From assembly GCA_037388705.1 (NCBI GenBank), contig JARRJY010000078.1, positions 1-8,679 on the forward strand: DNA of 8,679 nucleotides. Direction: 5' to 3'. Position 1 is the first letter of the stretch. Each line of letters starts with the position of its first letter. Under the pieces are notes generated by a model, which worked only from the letters and a program-made list of their open reading frames with translations, made no database searches and was not told the DNA's origin. Positions 5,810 through 8,679 of this stretch are shown here, piece by piece. The stretch is from JARRJY01 sp037388705 (lineage in GTDB: Bacteria; Pseudomonadota; Gammaproteobacteria; UBA6429; Thiohalophilaceae). Position numbers and translations under genes: made by a program.

Positions 5810-6280
5810 ATAAAAGCTTTATTGTTACTGCTAATGGCAAACGGGACACCGGTTGCTGTTAAAAAAATGCTGGCTACCCGGTTAGCTTATCCCCTGGATG
5901 GTGGGAAAAATTTTATTGATGGTCGACCCTTGTTCGGGGCATCAAAAACAATACGCGGCATTATCTCCTCGATCTTTGTAACGACTATTGTCGCTGTATT
6001 AATTGGTTATTCAGTTGTCACCGGCGTCCTGTTCTCGGTTGCATCACTCAGCGGGGATCTTGTTTCCAGTTTTATAAAGCGGCGACTGGGTTTGTCGCCA
6101 GGTAGCAGGGCACTTGGCCTGGACCAGGTTCCAGAAGCAACGTTGCCATTGTTATTTTGTTGGCAACCGCTAGGAATGGATATAGTAACGGCTGTAATAG
6201 TGATCGTTCTTTTCTTTGTTGGTGAACTGATATTATCACGACTATTTTTTCGGCTGCATTTACGTGATCATCCTTACTAA
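5801..6280 (+). CDS. CDP-archaeol synthase (CarS/DUF46) family membrane protein
   Basis: The product has 159 residues from a TTG at 5801. An in-frame stop at 5789-5791 rules out a longer protein, and the first ATG (5834) would remove the N-terminal membrane helix, so TTG is preferred. The ribosome site is weak (GAG in TTGAGAAAA). CarS transfers CMP from CTP to an unsaturated archaetidic acid at the membrane, and the family is related to bacterial CdsA. Family motifs are clear: PLDGGKNFIDGRPLFGASKT (31-50) followed by IRG, GDLVSSFIKRRLGLSPGS (85-102) and LDQVPEA (107-113). Membrane helices lie at about 2-14, 54-82, 112-125 and 125-146. Bacteria do not normally make archaeol, so the substrate here is probably phosphatidate or another lipid phosphate; this is inference. 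The stop is only four bases from the convergent hemG stop. Confidence 0.82.
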   Translation: MLVIKALLLLLMANGTPVAVKKMLATRLAYPLDGGKNFIDGRPLFGASKTIRGIISSIFVTTIVAVLIGYSVVTGVLFSVASLSGDLVSSFIKRRLGLSPGSRALGLDQVPEATLPLLFCWQPLGMDIVTAVIVIVLFFVGELILSRLFFRLHLRDHPY

Positions 6281-6284
6281 TTCA

Positions 6285-6824
6285 TTATTCAGAAATTTTA
6301 TCTATAAACGTTTCGGCAAAACGCTTAACATTTTCCCAGTCAGTGTATTCATGATCACGTGAGGTGTCGGTACTGCCACCTTCGTGTTTTGATATCATTT
6401 TCATGATAAAGCGCGTGATAAAATTATACTGGGTATACTTTACCGCCCCGGCAAAGGTGGCGGTCAAGCTGGGCTGCCAGCCGGTTTGTGCCAGGAAATG
6501 CTCGCCATAGTGAATCCCCTGTTTTGTCGATTTTTCTTCCGGGCTGTTGACCGCCATGCACACCGTAAAAAAAGCAGAGGGTAAGTTATTAAGCCAGTCA
6601 CGGTGGCTACTCACGAACGTTGTCATATGCTTTGGATATTTATTCATGTGGATGGAGCCGCCGACGATGACGGCATCATAATTTTCCGTTGAAAAATTAC
6701 CCGGCAGGTGTTCAGCAGAAAGGGTCGTGACATGGTGTCCCTTGTTAACAATCACCTCGCCAATACGTTCCGATATTTTTTGTGTTTGGCCTTCTAATGA
6801 TCCATAAACAATAAGTACATGCAT
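6285..6824 (-). CDS. hemG: Menaquinone-dependent protoporphyrinogen IX dehydrogenase HemG
   Basis: The product has 179 residues, close to the 181 of E. coli HemG. It oxidises protoporphyrinogen IX to protoporphyrin IX late in haem synthesis, passing electrons through FMN to respiratory quinones at the inner membrane. The flavodoxin fold is shown by the FMN phosphate loop GSLEGQTQK (8-16), VGGSIHMNKY (54-63) and the C-terminal block GGSTDTSRDHEYTDW (149-163). Features that separate HemG from ordinary flavodoxins are present: LPSAFFTVCMAV (81-92), FAGAVKYTQY (124-133) and the inserted basic/hydrophobic helix ITRFIMKMISK (136-146). The start at 6824 has a perfect AGGAGGAA ribosome site (6830-6837). 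The gene lies 58 bases downstream of the RND pump gene on the same strand and could be cotranscribed with it. Confidence 0.93.
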   Translation of the reverse strand: MHVLIVYGSLEGQTQKISERIGEVIVNKGHHVTTLSAEHLPGNFSTENYDAVIVGGSIHMNKYPKHMTTFVSSHRDWLNNLPSAFFTVCMAVNSPEEKSTKQGIHYGEHFLAQTGWQPSLTATFAGAVKYTQYNFITRFIMKMISKHEGGSTDTSRDHEYTDWENVKRFAETFIDKISE

Positions 6825-6882
6825 GGCTATTCCTCCTGAACAAGTAAACGGTTACTCCACGTCATTAACAACCAGGCTTTAT

Positions 6883-8679
6883 TTATGCTGGCTCGTTGCT
6901 GTGCTGATGATCCCGCGCCATTAACACGTAAAACGTGGGCAGGATGAACAGGGTAAAGAAGGTACCGATACCCAGCCCGGCGGCAATGGTCAGGCCAATA
7001 TGGAAACGGCTCACGGCACCGGCACCGGTGGCCACCAGTAACGGCAACATGGCAACCACCAGCGCGATAGAGGTCATGAAGATCGGGCGCAAACGGATAG
7101 TGGCGGCTTTTTGTACTGCATCAAGCTTCGACAGCTTTTCATGGATCTGTAACTTGTTGGCAAACTCCACGATCAGGATACCGTTTTTCGCCACCACGCC
7201 GATCAAGGTGATAAGTCCAACCTTGGTATAGATGTTTAACGACAGGTCTTTCACATCGAACATGATAAAGATCAACGCGCCGGCGGTGGCCAGCGGTACC
7301 GACACCAGGATAATGGCCGGGTCACGCCAGCTTTCAAACTGTGCCGCCAGTACCAGGTAAATCACCAGGATCGACATCAGCATGGTAATGGTTAACGCGG
7401 AGCTTTCCTTGGTGTACTGGCGTGAATCACCCAGGTAATCGTAACCATAACCTTTGGGCAAGGTTTGTTGCGCGGTGTCAGTCAGGTACTCCAGTGCATC
7501 ACCCAGCGCCACGTTCGGTGCCGTTACGCCCTGCAAGGTCAATGAATTAAGTTGCTGGAACTGGGTACGTTCACTCGGTTCAACCGATTGCTTCATGCTG
7601 ACCACGGTCGACAGTGGAACCAGCTGGCCGCTGGCACTGCGCACGTAATAATCCTTGAGCATGTCGGCATCGCGACGGAACTCGCGCGCCACCTGCGGAA
7701 TCACCTTGTAACTACGGCCTTCCATGCTGAAGCGATTCACATACGCGCCGCCCAGCAAGGTGCCAAGGTTACGCCCGATGTTGGACATGTTAATCCCGAG
7801 ATCACCGGCACGGTCACGATCGATCTCGATACTGGTGGTCGGCAGATCGATATCAATGGATTTTTGCAGGAACATGAAGTTGCCACTGCCCATGGCACGC
7901 CCCAGTAACTGGTCGGCCACTTCGGACAGTTCTTCATAACTGCGATCAGACGTGAGTACAAACTGCAACGGCGCACCGCGGCTAGGAGTGGGAATACTCG
8001 GGCGCGGGAACACGAAGCTGCGCAGTCCCGCCACCTGGCCAAACATACCAAACAACGGGCCCTTAACTTCATTCTGCGAACGTTCACGATCTTCTACCGG
8101 TTTCATTTTGAACCCGCCGAAGATCTGTCCCGGCGTACGGCCTAACAGGTAAAAACTGTCATTGTATTCCGGGAAGGTTTCAAAGCCGGCCTGGATTTGA
8201 TGGCCGTAGGCTTCCAGGTATTCCAGCGTGGCGGTTTGTGGACCCTTGGAACTGAAAAACAAAATGCCCTGGTCTTCATCCGGTGCCAGTTCGTTCTTGC
8301 TGTTTAAATACATCAGGTAATTGGAGACCAGGATCAAACCACCGATCGCCAGCACCAGGTTTCTTCTATCCAGTGTTTTCTTCAGTGCGCGGCCATACGT
8401 ATCGGCCAGCCAGGTAAAGGCTTTTTCCACTTTCTGTTCAAACTCGCCTTCCTTGCCATGTTCTTTCAAAACACGCGAGGCCAGCATCGGCGATAAGGTC
8501 AGCGCGATCACGCCGGAAATTAACACCGCACCGGTCAGGGTAAAGGCAAACTCGATAAACAACGCGCCGGTCAGGCCACCCATGAAACCAATCGGTGCAT
8601 ACACCGCGAGCAAGGTAGTAGTCATGGCAATGATCGGCACCGCCAGTTCACGCGCCCCCTTGAGTGCCGCCTGCATGCG
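6883..8679 (-). CDS. RND multidrug efflux permease (HAE-1-like), N-terminal part beyond right edge
   Basis: The visible 598 residues are the C-terminal part of an inner-membrane RND pump, usually about 1030-1050 residues. The frame is still open at 8679; the ATG at 8674-8676 is internal, since family members have residues on both sides of QAALKGAREL. In order: helices 5 and 6 (TTTLLAVYAPIGF, TLSPMLASRVL), helix 7 after DRRNLVL, the NELAPDEDQG start of the second periplasmic loop, the porter and docking subdomains, then helices 8-12 from about ALTITMLMSILVIYL. The proton-relay lysine of helix 10 is present in GVVAKNGILIVEF (codon 7186-7188). The helix 4 acidic pair lies outside the window. These proton-driven pumps export drugs, detergents or other amphiphiles with a periplasmic adaptor and an outer-membrane channel; the adaptor gene is usually upstream, beyond the edge. 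The exact subfamily cannot be assigned. Confidence 0.93.
   Translation of the reverse strand, partial: RMQAALKGARELAVPIIAMTTTLLAVYAPIGFMGGLTGALFIEFAFTLTGAVLISGVIALTLSPMLASRVLKEHGKEGEFEQKVEKAFTWLADTYGRALKKTLDRRNLVLAIGGLILVSNYLMYLNSKNELAPDEDQGILFFSSKGPQTATLEYLEAYGHQIQAGFETFPEYNDSFYLLGRTPGQIFGGFKMKPVEDRERSQNEVKGPLFGMFGQVAGLRSFVFPRPSIPTPSRGAPLQFVLTSDRSYEELSEVADQLLGRAMGSGNFMFLQKSIDIDLPTTSIEIDRDRAGDLGINMSNIGRNLGTLLGGAYVNRFSMEGRSYKVIPQVAREFRRDADMLKDYYVRSASGQLVPLSTVVSMKQSVEPSERTQFQQLNSLTLQGVTAPNVALGDALEYLTDTAQQTLPKGYGYDYLGDSRQYTKESSALTITMLMSILVIYLVLAAQFESWRDPAIILVSVPLATAGALIFIMFDVKDLSLNIYTKVGLITLIGVVAKNGILIVEFANKLQIHEKLSKLDAVQKAATIRLRPIFMTSIALVVAMLPLLVATGAGAVSRFHIGLTIAAGLGIGTFFTLFILPTFYVLMARDHQHSNEPA

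Noticed and set aside
7737..8087. Additional open frames on both strands inside the RND gene
   Set aside because: They overlap a clearly conserved RND coding region in other frames and encode low-complexity or unrelated peptides.
8674..8676. ATG taken as the start of the RND gene
   Set aside because: The frame continues upstream to the window edge and the protein begins mid-family near helix 5; the true start lies outside the window.

Overview
This window looks like chromosomal DNA from a gammaproteobacterium of roughly balanced GC content (judged by eye). The lineage call rests on a YqiB/DUF1249 protein, a HemG-type protoporphyrinogen oxidase of the E. coli kind, an HAE-1-like RND pump and a FlgM-like anti-sigma factor. 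There is no sign of phage, transposon, plasmid, CRISPR array, rRNA or tRNA. The species cannot be told from the sequence.

Layout. (1) Bases 1-190, minus strand: the start of a FlgM-like gene that runs off the left edge, with a sigma-28-like promoter upstream. (2) Bases 191-525: a divergent intergenic region with two palindromes and possible promoters in both directions. (3) Bases 526-2651, plus strand: a translationally coupled pair, an unrecognised polytopic membrane protein with a long cytoplasmic helical region and a von Willebrand factor A (vWA) lipoprotein, closed by a strong terminator. (4) Bases 2765-3810: YqiB/DUF1249 overlapping a secreted Sel1-repeat/SPOR protein, again closed by a terminator. 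(5) Bases 3877-4692: a DUF429 RNase H-like protein. (6) Bases 4772-5752: an exported metallo-beta-lactamase-fold hydrolase. (7) Bases 5801-6280: a small membrane protein of the CDP-archaeol synthase (CarS) family, starting at TTG. (8) Minus strand: hemG (6285-6824) and, upstream of it, the C-terminal two thirds of an RND efflux permease that runs off the right edge.

How the parts relate. Most of the window is a series of short, separately terminated units, not one pathway. The best candidate for an undescribed system is unit 3. A large inner-membrane protein with a coiled-coil-like cytoplasmic region, and acidic residues inside two predicted membrane helices, is coupled by an ATGA overlap to a lipid-anchored vWA domain whose metal-binding (MIDAS-like) residues look largely intact. 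It lies back to back with a flagellar regulator, and a sigma-28-like -10 element (GCCGATAT) precedes it, so a link to motility or the envelope is possible but unproven. The second point of interest is the CarS-family protein, an enzyme family best known from archaeal lipid synthesis, here in a bacterial genome.
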